The position numbers and the translations under genes are program-made. The notes under the pieces were generated by a model. It saw only the letters and a list, made by a program, of their open reading frames with translations. It was not told the origin of the DNA and ran no database searches. From Paraburkholderia bryophila (GTDB lineage: Bacteria; Pseudomonadota; Gammaproteobacteria; Burkholderiales; Burkholderiaceae), in the NCBI RefSeq assembly GCF_003269035.1, contig NZ_QLTK01000004.1, positions 1 to 64,000 of the forward strand: DNA of 64,000 nucleotides. The letters run 5' to 3'. This document shows positions 47,348-57,280 of this stretch, piece after piece (the first letter of the stretch is position 1; each line of letters opens with the position of its first letter).

Positions 47348-48943
47348 ATGAATCCACGCGCTTTCTTCTCCACGTTTCAGCGCGACCTGCTTGCGGGCAC
47401 GGTCGTTTTTCTGGTGGCCTTGCCGCTCTGTCTGGGCATCGCGAACGCGTCGGGCGTCGAACCGTTCGCCGGGCTCGTCTCGGGTATCGTCGGCGGCCTG
47501 GTGGTGGCCGTGCTGAGCGGCTCGCGTCTGAGCGTGAGCGGGCCGGCGGCGGGCCTCGTCGTGATCGTCGTCGACGGGATCGCGCAGCTCGGCAGCTTTT
47601 CCGCGTTCCTGCTGGCCGTGCTGCTGTCTGGCGCGATCCAGTTCGGCTTCGGCATGCTCAAGGCCGGGCGATTCGCGGCGTACGTGCCGTCGCCGGTGAT
47701 CAAAGGCATGCTGGCCGCGATCGGCGTGCTGCTGATCGTCAAGCAGTTCCCGCTTGCATTGGGGTTAGGCGGGGCTTCGTCCGCGTCATCCGCGGCGGCA
47801 ACGGCAGCAGCGGCGCCGGGCGTCCACGCCGCCGGCGCAATCGCCACCCCGTTCGGCTCGATCTCGCTCGCGGCCTGCGTCATCACGCTGTTGTCGCTGG
47901 CTATTCTGGTCGGCTGGGAAACCCGCGCCATGCGACGCTTCAAACTCGTGCGTTTACTGCCCGCACCGCTCGCCGTCGTGTTGCTCGGGATCGGCGCGAC
48001 CTTGCTGCTCAGTGTGCTCGCGCCTTCGTTCGCGCCGCCGGCCGAACACCGGGTCGCGCTGCCGTCGCTGGAATCGTTCGCGGCGTTGCAGGTTGCGCTT
48101 CAATGGGCCGACTTCGGCCCGCACTTCGCGCAACTCGTCAATCCCGATATCTGGCGCGTGGCCATCACGCTGGCGATCGTCGCGAGTCTTGAAACGCTGC
48201 TGAGCCTCGAAGCCGTCGAACAGATCGATCCCCAGCGGCGCGCCGCGCCGCCGGATCGCGAACTGAAGGCGCAAGGCGTGGGCAATCTGATCGCGGGCGC
48301 GATCGGCGGCTTGCCGATCACGTCGGTGATCGTGCGCAGTTCGGCGAATGTGCACGCGGGCGCGCAGAGCCGGCTGTCGGCGATCATTCACGGCGTGTTG
48401 CTCCTGGTCAGCGTGTTCGCGCTCACCAGCGTCATCAATCTGATTCCGCTCGCCTGTCTCGCGGCGATCCTGATCTTCACGGGCGTGAAGCTGGCCAAAC
48501 CGTCGTTGTTCGTTGCGATTGCCCGGCAAGGTTTCGCGCCGTTCGCACCGTTTATCGTCACGCTGGTCGGCGTGCTCGCGACCGATCTGCTGATCGGCAT
48601 CGTGCTCGGCATTCTGTGCAGCGTGCTGCTCGCGCTGGTGGCGAACCTGCGCGGTCCGATCGTGCTGGCGCAACACGGCGATCACTACCTGCTGTCGTTT
48701 CGCAAGGACGTGTCGTTTCTCAGCAAGGTGCCGCTCAAGCATTATCTGCAGCAGATTCCCGACGGCGCCACGCTGATCGTCGACGCGACGCGCGCCGATT
48801 TCGTCGATCACGATGTACGCGAACTACTCGATACCTTCGTGGCCGATGCGCCGCGCCGGGGGATCGCGGTCGAGGTACGGCATCAGGTTCAGGCGCAGGC
48901 ACGCGCGGCGCGCGGCTGGTCGATGCGGCGGGCGGCGGAATAG
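47348..48943 (+). CDS. SulP-family anion transporter (putative bicarbonate/sulfate)
   Basis: 531 residues with about 10-12 membrane helices. RDLLAGTVVFLVALPLCLGI and SGPAAGLVVIVVDGIAQLG are typical of helices 1-3 of SulP proteins. The helix pair around ASLETLLSLEAVEQIDPQRR then RELKAQGVGNLIAGAIGGLP carries the conserved SulP region. A reduced STAS-like domain ends the chain (TLIVDATRADFVDHDVRELL). A nearby beta-carbonic anhydrase suggests bicarbonate as the substrate, as in BicA-like transporters. An Ala-rich insertion (about residues 139-160) interrupts a loop. Confidence 0.85.
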   Translation: MNPRAFFSTFQRDLLAGTVVFLVALPLCLGIANASGVEPFAGLVSGIVGGLVVAVLSGSRLSVSGPAAGLVVIVVDGIAQLGSFSAFLLAVLLSGAIQFGFGMLKAGRFAAYVPSPVIKGMLAAIGVLLIVKQFPLALGLGGASSASSAAATAAAAPGVHAAGAIATPFGSISLAACVITLLSLAILVGWETRAMRRFKLVRLLPAPLAVVLLGIGATLLLSVLAPSFAPPAEHRVALPSLESFAALQVALQWADFGPHFAQLVNPDIWRVAITLAIVASLETLLSLEAVEQIDPQRRAAPPDRELKAQGVGNLIAGAIGGLPITSVIVRSSANVHAGAQSRLSAIIHGVLLLVSVFALTSVINLIPLACLAAILIFTGVKLAKPSLFVAIARQGFAPFAPFIVTLVGVLATDLLIGIVLGILCSVLLALVANLRGPIVLAQHGDHYLLSFRKDVSFLSKVPLKHYLQQIPDGATLIVDATRADFVDHDVRELLDTFVADAPRRGIAVEVRHQVQAQARAARGWSMRRAAE

Positions 48944-48969
48944 CGCGCGGATTGGCAATCTCTCCACGA

Positions 48970-49008
48970 AAAAGCCCCGCGCCATTCATCTAATGGCGCG
49001 GGGCTTTT
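48970..49008. terminator. Strong bidirectional terminator between sulP and leuA
   Basis: A perfect 17-bp inverted repeat (AAAAGCCCCGCGCCATT and its complement) surrounds the loop CATCT. A runs on one side and T runs on the other make it work in both directions for the two converging genes. Confidence 0.95.
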
Positions 49009-49054
49009 ATAAACGCTGCAAGGCCGCCAGGTCAGCGCGCCGCGTTCGTCTCAC

Positions 49055-50602
49055 TCACTCCGAACGTTGCGGATTCAACTTGTCGACGTTCGAGTAAAGC
49101 TTGTTGAGCGCCGAGATATACGCCTTGGCGGAGGCCGCGACGATATCCGGATCGGTGCCGACGCCGTTGACGATACGCCCGCTCTTCGACAGGCGCACCG
49201 TCACTTCGCCCTGCGCCTGCGTGCCGGTGGTGATCGCATTCACCGAGTACAGGAGCAATTCAGAACCGCTGCCCACTTCGGTTTCGATCGCGTTGAGCGT
49301 GGCGTCGACGGGGCCGTTGCCGCGCGCCTCGCCGGTGATCTCCTTGCCCTCCACCGAGAACACGATCTTCGCGTGCGGCTGTTCGCCGGTTTCCGAATGC
49401 TGCGACAGCGACAGGAACTTGTAGTGCTCCTTCTCCTGCGCCGCCGCCGATTCCTCGGTGACGATCGAGATGATGTCTTCGTCGAAAATTTCCGCCTTGC
49501 GGTCGGCCAGTTCCTTGAAGCGCGCAAACGCGGTGTTCAACTCCGCCTCGCTGTCCAGCGCAATACCCAGTTCCTGCAGACGCTGCTTGAACGCATTGCG
49601 GCCCGACAGTTTGCCGAGCACGATCTTGTTCGCGCTCCAGCCCACGTCTTCGGCTCGCATGATTTCGTAGGTATCGCGCGCCTTCAGCACGCCGTCCTGG
49701 TGAATACCGGAGGCGTGGGCAAACGCGTTCGCGCCGACCACCGCCTTGTTCGGTTGCACCACGAACCCGGTGATTTGCGACACCAGTTTCGACGCGGGCA
49801 CGATCTGCGTGGTGTCGAGGCCCACGTCGAGGCCGAAATAATCCTTGCGGGTCTTCACCGCCATGACGATTTCTTCGAGCGACGTGTTGCCCGCGCGCTC
49901 GCCGAGACCGTTGATCGTGCACTCCACCTGACGCGCGCCGCCAATCTGCACGCCGGCCAGCGAGTTCGCCACCGCCATGCCGAGGTCGTTGTGGCAATGC
50001 ACCGAGAACACCGCCTTGTGCGAGTTCGGAATACGTTCGCGCAGCGTTTTCACCAACTGACCGTACAACTCGGGCACGCCGTAACCGACCGTATCCGCGA
50101 TGTTGATGGTGGTCGCGCCTTCGGCGATGACCGCCTCGAGCACGCGGCACAGAAAATCCATATCCGAGCGGCTGCCGTCTTCCGGCGAGAATTCGACGTC
50201 GTCGGTGAATTTGCGGGCGAAACGCACTGCCAGCTTCGCCTGCTCGAACACCTGGTCCGGCGTCATACGCAGCTTTTTCTCCATGTGCAGCGGCGACGTG
50301 GCGATGAACGTGTGGATGCGGAAATGATCGGCGGGCTTGAGCGCGTCGGCGGCGCGCTGGATGTCTTTGTCGTTCGCGCGGGCCAGCGAGCAGATCGTGC
50401 TGTCCTTGATCATGCCGGCGATAGTCTGGATCGCGTCGAAGTCACCGTTCGAGCTGGCCGCGAAGCCGGCTTCGATTACGTCCACTTTCATGCGTTCGAG
50501 TTGCTTCGCGATGCGGATTTTTTCTTCTTTCGTCATCGACGCGCCGGGCGATTGCTCGCCGTCGCGTAACGTAGTGTCGAATATGATCAGTTTGTCGGAC
50601 AT
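49055..50602 (-). CDS. leuA: 2-isopropylmalate synthase
   Basis: 515 residues. The HMGL-like catalytic barrel starts [20 protein letters not shown], with metal ligands Asp and the HCHNDLGMA histidines. A linker and the C-terminal LeuA allosteric domain follow ([20 protein letters not shown]), which binds leucine for feedback inhibition. It condenses acetyl-CoA with 2-oxoisovalerate, the first step of leucine synthesis. The start at 50602 follows AGGAGA. It has its own promoter at 50862 with a leader of about 250 nt, although it belongs to the ilv-psd-pssA-leuA block. Confidence 0.97.
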   Translation of the reverse strand: MSDKLIIFDTTLRDGEQSPGASMTKEEKIRIAKQLERMKVDVIEAGFAASSNGDFDAIQTIAGMIKDSTICSLARANDKDIQRAADALKPADHFRIHTFIATSPLHMEKKLRMTPDQVFEQAKLAVRFARKFTDDVEFSPEDGSRSDMDFLCRVLEAVIAEGATTINIADTVGYGVPELYGQLVKTLRERIPNSHKAVFSVHCHNDLGMAVANSLAGVQIGGARQVECTINGLGERAGNTSLEEIVMAVKTRKDYFGLDVGLDTTQIVPASKLVSQITGFVVQPNKAVVGANAFAHASGIHQDGVLKARDTYEIMRAEDVGWSANKIVLGKLSGRNAFKQRLQELGIALDSEAELNTAFARFKELADRKAEIFDEDIISIVTEESAAAQEKEHYKFLSLSQHSETGEQPHAKIVFSVEGKEITGEARGNGPVDATLNAIETEVGSGSELLLYSVNAITTGTQAQGEVTVRLSKSGRIVNGVGTDPDIVAASAKAYISALNKLYSNVDKLNPQRSE

Positions 50603-50861
50603 GTCGGGTCTCCTGAGGAGTCGTTCAATTGTGGGGATCGGATCTTGGAATGGGGGTGTCCGGAGGTTTCTGCGCCACCGCTGGCGACGTTCGGCCACAG
50701 ACGCGGCAAACGGAGCGGCGCGCGAATACGACCAGGCGGCGACTCACACGACGATGCAGGCGACGATCAGCGCGAGCCACGCGCCGGCACGCTGGATGAC
50801 ACGCCGGCCTGACGAGGCACGTGGCGCGCCCAAAGAGGCGTGTGAACGTATTCAACGAACG

Positions 50862-50890
50862 ACTATAACGGCATTCCCCCAGCCGTGCAA
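50862..50890 (-). promoter_or_regulatory. leuA promoter
   Basis: Minus-strand -35 TTGCAC (50885-50890) and -10 TATAGT (50862-50867), 17 bp apart. Transcription would start near 50855, leaving a leader of about 253 nt (50603-50855). The leader is GC-rich and structured, with a possible 29-codon reading frame (50744-50833), but shows no clear attenuator. Confidence 0.72.
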
Positions 50891-50937
50891 TTAGCGCCGA
50901 ACCTGCCTGCAGCGGCGCTGCCGACGGCCTCCGCACA

Positions 50938-50967
50938 ACGAAAAACGGCGACCTTCCGGTCGCCGTT
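50938..50967 (-). terminator. Terminator after pssA
   Basis: Minus-strand stem AACGGCGACC / GGTCGCCGTT around GGAA, followed by a T run (complement of 50941-50945). It lies 47 bp beyond the pssA stop and separates pssA from the leuA promoter. Confidence 0.9.
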
Positions 50968-51014
50968 CTGGCATGTCGCACGCAGGTTGAAAGGCACCCG
51001 CCTGCGCTTGAACT

Positions 51015-51881
51015 TCACCGGTCCCGCACCACCGAACGCGCCGGATTGGCGCGGCCGCGCAGCGCCTGGTAACCCCAGAACACATAGCCCGACAGACCGT
51101 ACAGCACGAACAGGCCGAACAGCATCAGCGGCGGATCGGACGACACCAGCACGAACGTGAGTACGACCAGCAGAATCACGCCGAACGGCACGCGATGCCG
51201 CACGTCCAGCGCCTTGCCGCTATAGAACGGCGCGTTCGACACCATCGTCACGCCGGCGTAGATGGTCAGCACGAAGGCGACCCACGGCAGCCAGACCAGC
51301 TTGAGCGGCACGCGGTTGTCAGTGGCGAGCCACACGAAACCGGCGATCAGCGCCGCGGCGGCCGGGCTCGGCATACCCTGGAAGAAACGCTTGTCGACCA
51401 CGCCGATATTCGTGTTGAAGCGCGCCAGGCGCAACGCCGCGCCGGAACAGTAGACGAACGCCGCAAGCCAGCCCCAACGGCCGAGGTCCTTCAGAATCCA
51501 CTCGTACATGACGAGCGCCGGCGCGACGCCGAACGACACCATGTCCGACAGGCTGTCGAACTGTTCGCCGAACGCGCTTTGCGTATGCGTCATACGGGCC
51601 ACGCGACCATCCATGCCGTCGAGCACCATCGCAACGAAGATCGCGATGGCCGCGACTTCGAAGCGCACGTTCATGGCCTGCACGACGGCGAAGAAGCCGC
51701 AGAACAGCGCTGCGGTGGTGAACGCGTTGGGCAGCAGATAAATGCCGCGCTTTCTCAGGAACTGCTGGCGTTGCGCGCGCCGGCTGTCGACCGCCGCCTC
51801 GGCCACCATTGGCTTGTTACGGCGAAACGGACGCGGCAGCGGTCCGCTATTGCGGGGGCGACGCGGTTTGAATGCGGCCAT
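51015..51881 (-). CDS. pssA: CDP-diacylglycerol-serine O-phosphatidyltransferase
   Basis: 288 residues. The CDP-alcohol phosphatidyltransferase motif DGx2ARx8Gx3Dx3D is visible as DGMDGRVARMTHTQSAFGEQ followed by FDSLSDMVSFG. About seven membrane helices are predicted, starting LPNAFTTAALFCGFFAVVQA. It makes phosphatidylserine from CDP-diacylglycerol and serine. The basic N-terminus (about 45 residues) precedes the first helix. It is 24 bp after psd, the next enzyme of the pathway. Confidence 0.94.
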   Translation of the reverse strand: MAAFKPRRPRNSGPLPRPFRRNKPMVAEAAVDSRRAQRQQFLRKRGIYLLPNAFTTAALFCGFFAVVQAMNVRFEVAAIAIFVAMVLDGMDGRVARMTHTQSAFGEQFDSLSDMVSFGVAPALVMYEWILKDLGRWGWLAAFVYCSGAALRLARFNTNIGVVDKRFFQGMPSPAAAALIAGFVWLATDNRVPLKLVWLPWVAFVLTIYAGVTMVSNAPFYSGKALDVRHRVPFGVILLVVLTFVLVSSDPPLMLFGLFVLYGLSGYVFWGYQALRGRANPARSVVRDR

Positions 51882-51905
51882 TCGGAAAACCTCCTTGGTG
51901 CCGCT

Positions 51906-52544
51906 TTACAGTTCAGCGAGGATCGTGGACGACGCCGAAACTTTCTCGCCGATCGACACACGCGGACGGCTGCCCACCGGCAGATAGACGTCGACTCGGG
52001 AGCCGAACCGGATGAATCCATAACGTTGACCACGCGTGAGCGGCTCACCTGCCCGGACGTAGCAAAGAATGCGCCGCGCGATCAGACCGGCGATCTGCAC
52101 CGAGGTCACCGTCTGGCCGCCGGCCATTTCGATCACCACCGCATTGCGTTCGTTTTCCGTCGACGCTTTATCCACTGCGGCATTCAAATACGCGCCCGGG
52201 AAATATTCGACCTTGGAAATCGCGCCATCCACCGGTGAGCGTTGCGAGTGGACGTTGAACACGTTCATGAAGACGCTGATCTTCAGCGCTTCACGATTGG
52301 CATACGGATCATGCGCGGTCTCGACTGCGACGATGCGGCCGTCCGCCGGACACAGCACCGCATTCGCCTGAGTGGGAATGGGACGTGCGGGATCGCGGAA
52401 GAACTGGACGACGAAGATCAGCAGCAGCCAGAACAGCCATGAAATGCCGAATCCCGCGAAGAAGTGAACCAGTAGTGCAACGACGGCCGCGATGGCGATG
52501 AACGGCCAGCCTTCTCGCGCGATGATCGGATGAGGGTAATTCAT
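51906..52544 (-). CDS. psd: Phosphatidylserine decarboxylase proenzyme
   Basis: 212 residues, the short membrane-anchored type. Two hydrophobic helices near the N-terminus ([36 protein letters not shown]) precede [12 protein letters not shown] and the self-cleavage site in [11 protein letters not shown], where the Ser becomes the pyruvoyl group. It forms phosphatidylethanolamine. The start at 52544 ([12 protein letters not shown]) is only about 20 bp from the group II intron 3' end, and the ribosome site region (ACAGAAGCC) is weak. Confidence 0.93.
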   Translation of the reverse strand: MNYPHPIIAREGWPFIAIAAVVALLVHFFAGFGISWLFWLLLIFVVQFFRDPARPIPTQANAVLCPADGRIVAVETAHDPYANREALKISVFMNVFNVHSQRSPVDGAISKVEYFPGAYLNAAVDKASTENERNAVVIEMAGGQTVTSVQIAGLIARRILCYVRAGEPLTRGQRYGFIRFGSRVDVYLPVGSRPRVSIGEKVSASSTILAEL

Positions 52545-52563
52545 GAATGGCTTCTGTGTTTTT

Positions 52564-52638
52564 GGAGGGTAGCCCCCCTTCCTCGCGGAAGAAGGGCCCC
52601 CTAAGAACCGTACGTGCGAGTTTCCCCGCATACGGCTC
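52564..52638 (-). ncRNA. Group II intron domains V and VI
   Basis: Domain V is the 34-nt hairpin with the conserved catalytic AGC-like triad region and GAAA tetraloop. Domain VI follows after TTAG: CCCTTCTTCC pairs with GGAAGGGGGG around GCGA, and a basal GGGGG pairs with CTACCC, leaving the branch-point A (52570) bulged. Both appear intact, so the intron could be splicing-competent. Confidence 0.8.
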
Positions 52639-52661
52639 AAATCTACAAACAAAGCCCGGTC

Positions 52662-54362
52662 TTAGGACCGGGCCGGCTTAGTTACCGCAATTTTACCTGC
52701 GTGCACCTGCTGATGGCAGTGCGGGTGAAGCAGAACCCTGTTCGAGATAGCGTCAGTGCCACCGTGCATCCGATACTCTAGATGATGGTCATGCCAGCCG
52801 GTCTCCTTTGTCAGGGCACAGCCACAATGCGAGCAAAGCCCGTCTTGCGACATATACAGCGAAACCCATTGCTTCCGATAACGCATTGAGTGTTCCATGC
52901 GCGCCTGTCGCAACTGTTCGCCGTACTGCTCCCACTCAGGATCAAAGGGATTGAATGCTCCTTTGACCTTTCTGTGTCGCTTAATTTCCGTACCGCTGAT
53001 CTGGTACAGGCTAAGCAACCCCTTACCACCGTCGTCACGAGCTACAGGAACGGCGAACACCCAGTGTCGATTGCCCTCCGAGTGAAAGTATTTCTGCTTC
53101 ACCCATTCGGCGCTCTTGTTCAGGTGCCGCCTCTTCGACCACCGCCAAAGCCTTCGGAAAATCAAAGACTCCATGCGGCTGTATGCCTCTTTGGCGACCA
53201 CAGGACTGTGATACTGCGCCCAGCCCCGTAGCATCGGGTTCAGCAGTCGAATCAGATTCTCCTGCTTTACCGTCTTATGACCGCTGATCGTATCCGCCAC
53301 CTTGCGATAGAACGTTTTCACGTTCTTCTTGCTCGGCTTGATGAGTAGCGTCCCCGAGTACTTTCGGAAATTCCACCCCAGGAAATCGAAGCCTTGGTCA
53401 ATGTGTGTGATCCGCGTTTTCTCCTCGGACAGTTGCAGACCTCGAACGGCAAGGAATGTTTCCACCCAAGGTCGAACTTCCTGCTCCAGCAACTCTTGCG
53501 AGTCACCGGTGATCACGAAGTCGTCCGCGTACCGCACCACATTGACTTTAAGCTTGTTGGCTTTTGCGATCCCAAACTTCGCACTAAGGTGCGCTAGCAG
53601 TTCTCGCTCCAGCCCGTTCAGCGTCACATTCGCCAGCGTCGGAGAAATGATCCCTCCTTGCGGCGTACCGGCCTCTGTCGCCTGAAGCTGCCCCTTGTAA
53701 ATCAGGCCAGCTTTCAGCCATTTCCGGAGGATTTCCTTGTCCATCAGGACATGGGTCTCCAACCAGTTATGGCTAATATGGTCGAAGCATCCCTTGATAT
53801 CCGCCTCCAGCACCCAACGGGCTGAGCCCTTCTGGGACATGGCGACGAATATCTGTGACATGGCGTCAGCCGTCGAGCGGTTTAACCTGAACCCATAAGA
53901 GTTCGGGTCGCTCGTCGATTCCGACACCGGCTCCAAGGCCAGCAGATACAAGGCTTGCATCGCCCTGTCCCGCATGGTCGGAATGCCCAGAGGGCGCTCC
54001 TTTCCATTGGCCTTGGGGATAAAGACTCTCCGTAAAGGCAGAGGCTTATATCCACGCCGCTTCAACCTGCCGACAGCAAGCCATCGGCTCTCAGGCGAGT
54101 CCCAAAGTTCGCGATCGACTCCAGCCGTTCGCGCACCCTGATTCTGCGTAACACGTCGTACCGCATACAGCTTTGCGGACAACGTGCGGGTCAACATCCG
54201 TTGCAGGGCTCTCCCCCTGCGCCAGTTGCCTTCCCGCGTCGCCTTCGCAATTCGAATCTGCATCCCTCTCACGTTCCGTTCAACCCGCCGCCAATCTACG
54301 GCGTACCAGTTGTCCGGCGCGTGGGAAAGCGCAGATCCGTCCTTTCGGACAGATACTCTCAT
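52662..54362 (-). CDS. ltrA: Group II intron reverse transcriptase/maturase with HNH endonuclease
   Basis: 566 residues. The N-terminal RT0/RT1 region precedes IPKANGKERPLGIPTMRDRA (RT1-2). YGFRLNRSTADAM, LEADIKGCFDHISHNWL, AGTPQGGIISPTLANVTLNG and the catalytic VRYADDFVIT follow. The maturase X domain reads LLNPMLRGWAQYHSPVV. The C-terminal zinc/HNH nuclease is CSHCGCAL, then HDHHLEYRMHGGTDAISNRV and HPHCHQQVH. All key motifs are intact with no frameshift. The start follows AGGAGAGC. The protein should assist splicing and target-primed reverse transcription. Confidence 0.95.
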   Translation of the reverse strand: MRVSVRKDGSALSHAPDNWYAVDWRRVERNVRGMQIRIAKATREGNWRRGRALQRMLTRTLSAKLYAVRRVTQNQGARTAGVDRELWDSPESRWLAVGRLKRRGYKPLPLRRVFIPKANGKERPLGIPTMRDRAMQALYLLALEPVSESTSDPNSYGFRLNRSTADAMSQIFVAMSQKGSARWVLEADIKGCFDHISHNWLETHVLMDKEILRKWLKAGLIYKGQLQATEAGTPQGGIISPTLANVTLNGLERELLAHLSAKFGIAKANKLKVNVVRYADDFVITGDSQELLEQEVRPWVETFLAVRGLQLSEEKTRITHIDQGFDFLGWNFRKYSGTLLIKPSKKNVKTFYRKVADTISGHKTVKQENLIRLLNPMLRGWAQYHSPVVAKEAYSRMESLIFRRLWRWSKRRHLNKSAEWVKQKYFHSEGNRHWVFAVPVARDDGGKGLLSLYQISGTEIKRHRKVKGAFNPFDPEWEQYGEQLRQARMEHSMRYRKQWVSLYMSQDGLCSHCGCALTKETGWHDHHLEYRMHGGTDAISNRVLLHPHCHQQVHAGKIAVTKPARS

Positions 54363-55418
54363 GCTGCTCTCCTACTCGAAGAAGTGAATCCCGAGCGAAG
54401 AACAGATCGCCCCTTGCGGGAGCGATCTGCTCCCGCAAGGGGGTTAAAAACATATGCTGACGGTCCAGAAGCCCGACAGCAATCATCTTCCAGCTAAGGG
54501 TTAGTCAGCCATCTTGCGACGGTAGACCAGACGGAAGTCTGCCCGCTTTCGCGTGGGGTAATGTTCCAACCCCTATCCGACCCATTACAGACCGGCTTTC
54601 GCTTTCTCCGTCATCCCATACCTGCACAATCAACAGCGTCCCTCACGGTTCGCCTGCCAGTCAAACTACGACCGGCAACCATACAGGCTTACCACGTTCC
54701 CGGCATGTCACACGACTGACTTAGGTTCTGCCTATTCCCCGGCGGTCCGATGACGACGTAACCCGAATTTACAGCGGGTTATCCGACCGCACACCTGTTT
54801 GGTTGATGCCTGTCAGCAGCTTTGGCACCGTCCTACTTACGAGGTTTATCAGCAGTTCACTTGCATTAACCATATCAGCCAGCCTAGCCCCTCAACCCCG
54901 TTGCTGCTGGGAGTCTCCGGATGGTCATCTCGCAACCACCATCCGCCCGAACTTCCGGGGGGTACATTGTTAGAAGAGCTTCACACCCCACCGTTGCCAG
55001 TGACGCATGTCTTCCTAGGCTACTGCTGGTCGTACAGCAGGTTCACTACCCTCGCCAATGCAGCCAGCGAGGCCGAACAATGACACACCGAGCTTTTCGC
55101 TCGTATCGTTTAGCGACTCCGTTGCCCTGAGGCGCAGGAATTGCAAACATCACCCCGCCCTGTCGGCGGAGATGAAGCCGCTGACTGGGCGGGACCTGAC
55201 GGTAATCAGGTCAATGCAATACGGTTGACGGCGGAATGCACCGTGTCCCGTGTTCACTACTAAGGTGTGCCCCTAAGGACACATCTACTGCTTAAAGTGC
55301 GGCTCACAAGGGAGCCGCCTGCGGAGGGCATGGTGAGTCCAGTCGAGACCTTCCTCAATAACCCTCTAGTCGATGCCCCGTAACGTGGGGCTGACGGACA
55401 CGAGCGTGCGTGTCGCAC
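54363..55418 (-). other. 5' non-coding half of the group II intron (domains I-III and start of IV)
   Basis: About 1,055 nt between the intron 5' end and the RT start codon. It is rich in local inverted repeats (for example GGAGCGATCTGCTCCCGCAAG near 54417-54440 and the GCGGCTC / GAGCCGC pair near 55300-55325) and none of its short reading frames looks coding. The length is greater than the 500-700 nt usual before an LtrA ORF, so an extra structured insertion may be present. Confidence 0.65.
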
Positions 55419-55436
55419 GTAAAACCGTAGGATAGC

Positions 55437-55475
55437 AAAAGCCGCCCAGGGTTCAGCACCCTTGGACGGCTTTTT
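55437..55475 (-). terminator. Terminator after ilvC
   Basis: The minus-strand stem AAAAGCCGTCC..GGGCGGCTTTT with an inner AGGGT / ACCCT pairing is followed by TTTTGC. It lies 66 bp past ilvC, and the group II intron starts 18 bp after it. Confidence 0.88.
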
Positions 55476-55540
55476 GATCTGCCCGGCTCTTTCGTTACGT
55501 TTGCGGCTTGGCGCCGCGCCGGGCAAAAGCGGTGACCAGC

Positions 55541-56632
<1,092 letters not shown>

Positions 56633-56677
56633 TTAAGGCTCCGCCCGGCCTTGATCGAGACGGGTTGGCGTTGAGCG

Positions 56678-57169
56678 TCACACCTTCAGAATGCGCTCGC
56701 CGCGACCGATGCCCGAGCCGCCCGTGCGAACGGTTTCGAGAATCGCCGTGGAGTCGATCCCTTCGATGAAGGCGTCGAGCTTCTCGCTCGCGCCCGTCAG
56801 TTCGATCGTGTAGGTCTTTTCGGTGACGTCGATGATGCGGCCGCGGAAAATATCCGACATCCGCTTCATTTCCTCACGTTCCTTGCCGACCGCCCTCACC
56901 TTGATCAACATCAGCTCGCGTTCGATGTGGGCACCCTCGGTAAGGTCGACCACTTTCACCACCTCGATCAGGCGGTTCAGATGCTTCGTGATCTGTTCGA
57001 TCACGTCGTCCGAGCCAATGGAGACGATGGTCATGCGCGACAGCGAACGGTCTTCGGTCGGAGCCACCGTCAAGGTTTCAATGTTGTAGCCGCGTGCCGA
57101 GAACAAGCCCACCACGCGTGATAACGCGCCCGGTTCGTTTTCCAGCAGGACTGAAATGATGTGTCTCAT
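56678..57169 (-). CDS. ilvH: Acetolactate synthase regulatory (small) subunit
   Basis: 163 residues. The ACT domain begins MRHIISVLLENEPGALSRVV and GLFSARGYNIETLTVAPTED follows, a valine-binding pattern. The C-terminal ALS_ss_C domain ends GRGERILKV. It activates the large subunit and confers valine feedback inhibition. It is 111 bp after ilvI. Confidence 0.96.
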   Translation of the reverse strand: MRHIISVLLENEPGALSRVVGLFSARGYNIETLTVAPTEDRSLSRMTIVSIGSDDVIEQITKHLNRLIEVVKVVDLTEGAHIERELMLIKVRAVGKEREEMKRMSDIFRGRIIDVTEKTYTIELTGASEKLDAFIEGIDSTAILETVRTGGSGIGRGERILKV

Positions 57170-57280
57170 GATTCGCTTCTTCCAGATGTTTTGTCGATGT
57201 CTGCGAGCGGATTCGTGCCGCTTCGCCCGCGTTCGCCGTTTTTGACGGCGCGCGTGACGAAGCCGGCACCAATGCCGTCG

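Larger units (their letters stand above)
52564..55418 (-). mobile_element. Group II intron, about 2.85 kb, between ilvC and psd
   Basis: On the minus strand the element begins with GTGCGACACGCACGC at 55418 and ends shortly after domain VI near 52564. Domain V (52605-52638) reads GAGCCGTATGCGGG-GAAA-CTCGCACGTACGGTTC. Domain VI has a paired stem with a bulged A at 52570, 6-7 nt before the presumed 3' end. An intron-encoded reverse transcriptase lies inside. The 5' exon is the DNA just after the ilvC terminator and the 3' exon leads into psd. The 3' boundary is uncertain by a few bases because it does not end in the usual AY. Confidence 0.85.

Noticed and set aside
52662..54362. Retron or other stand-alone reverse transcriptase (e.g. 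DGR)
   Set aside because: The maturase X domain, C-terminal HNH and adjacent domain V/VI identify a group II intron protein; there is no template/variable repeat pair or msr/msd structure.
54799..55083. 94-codon plus-strand frame inside the intron 5' half
   Set aside because: It is antisense to structured intron RNA, has no ribosome site and no recognisable motif.
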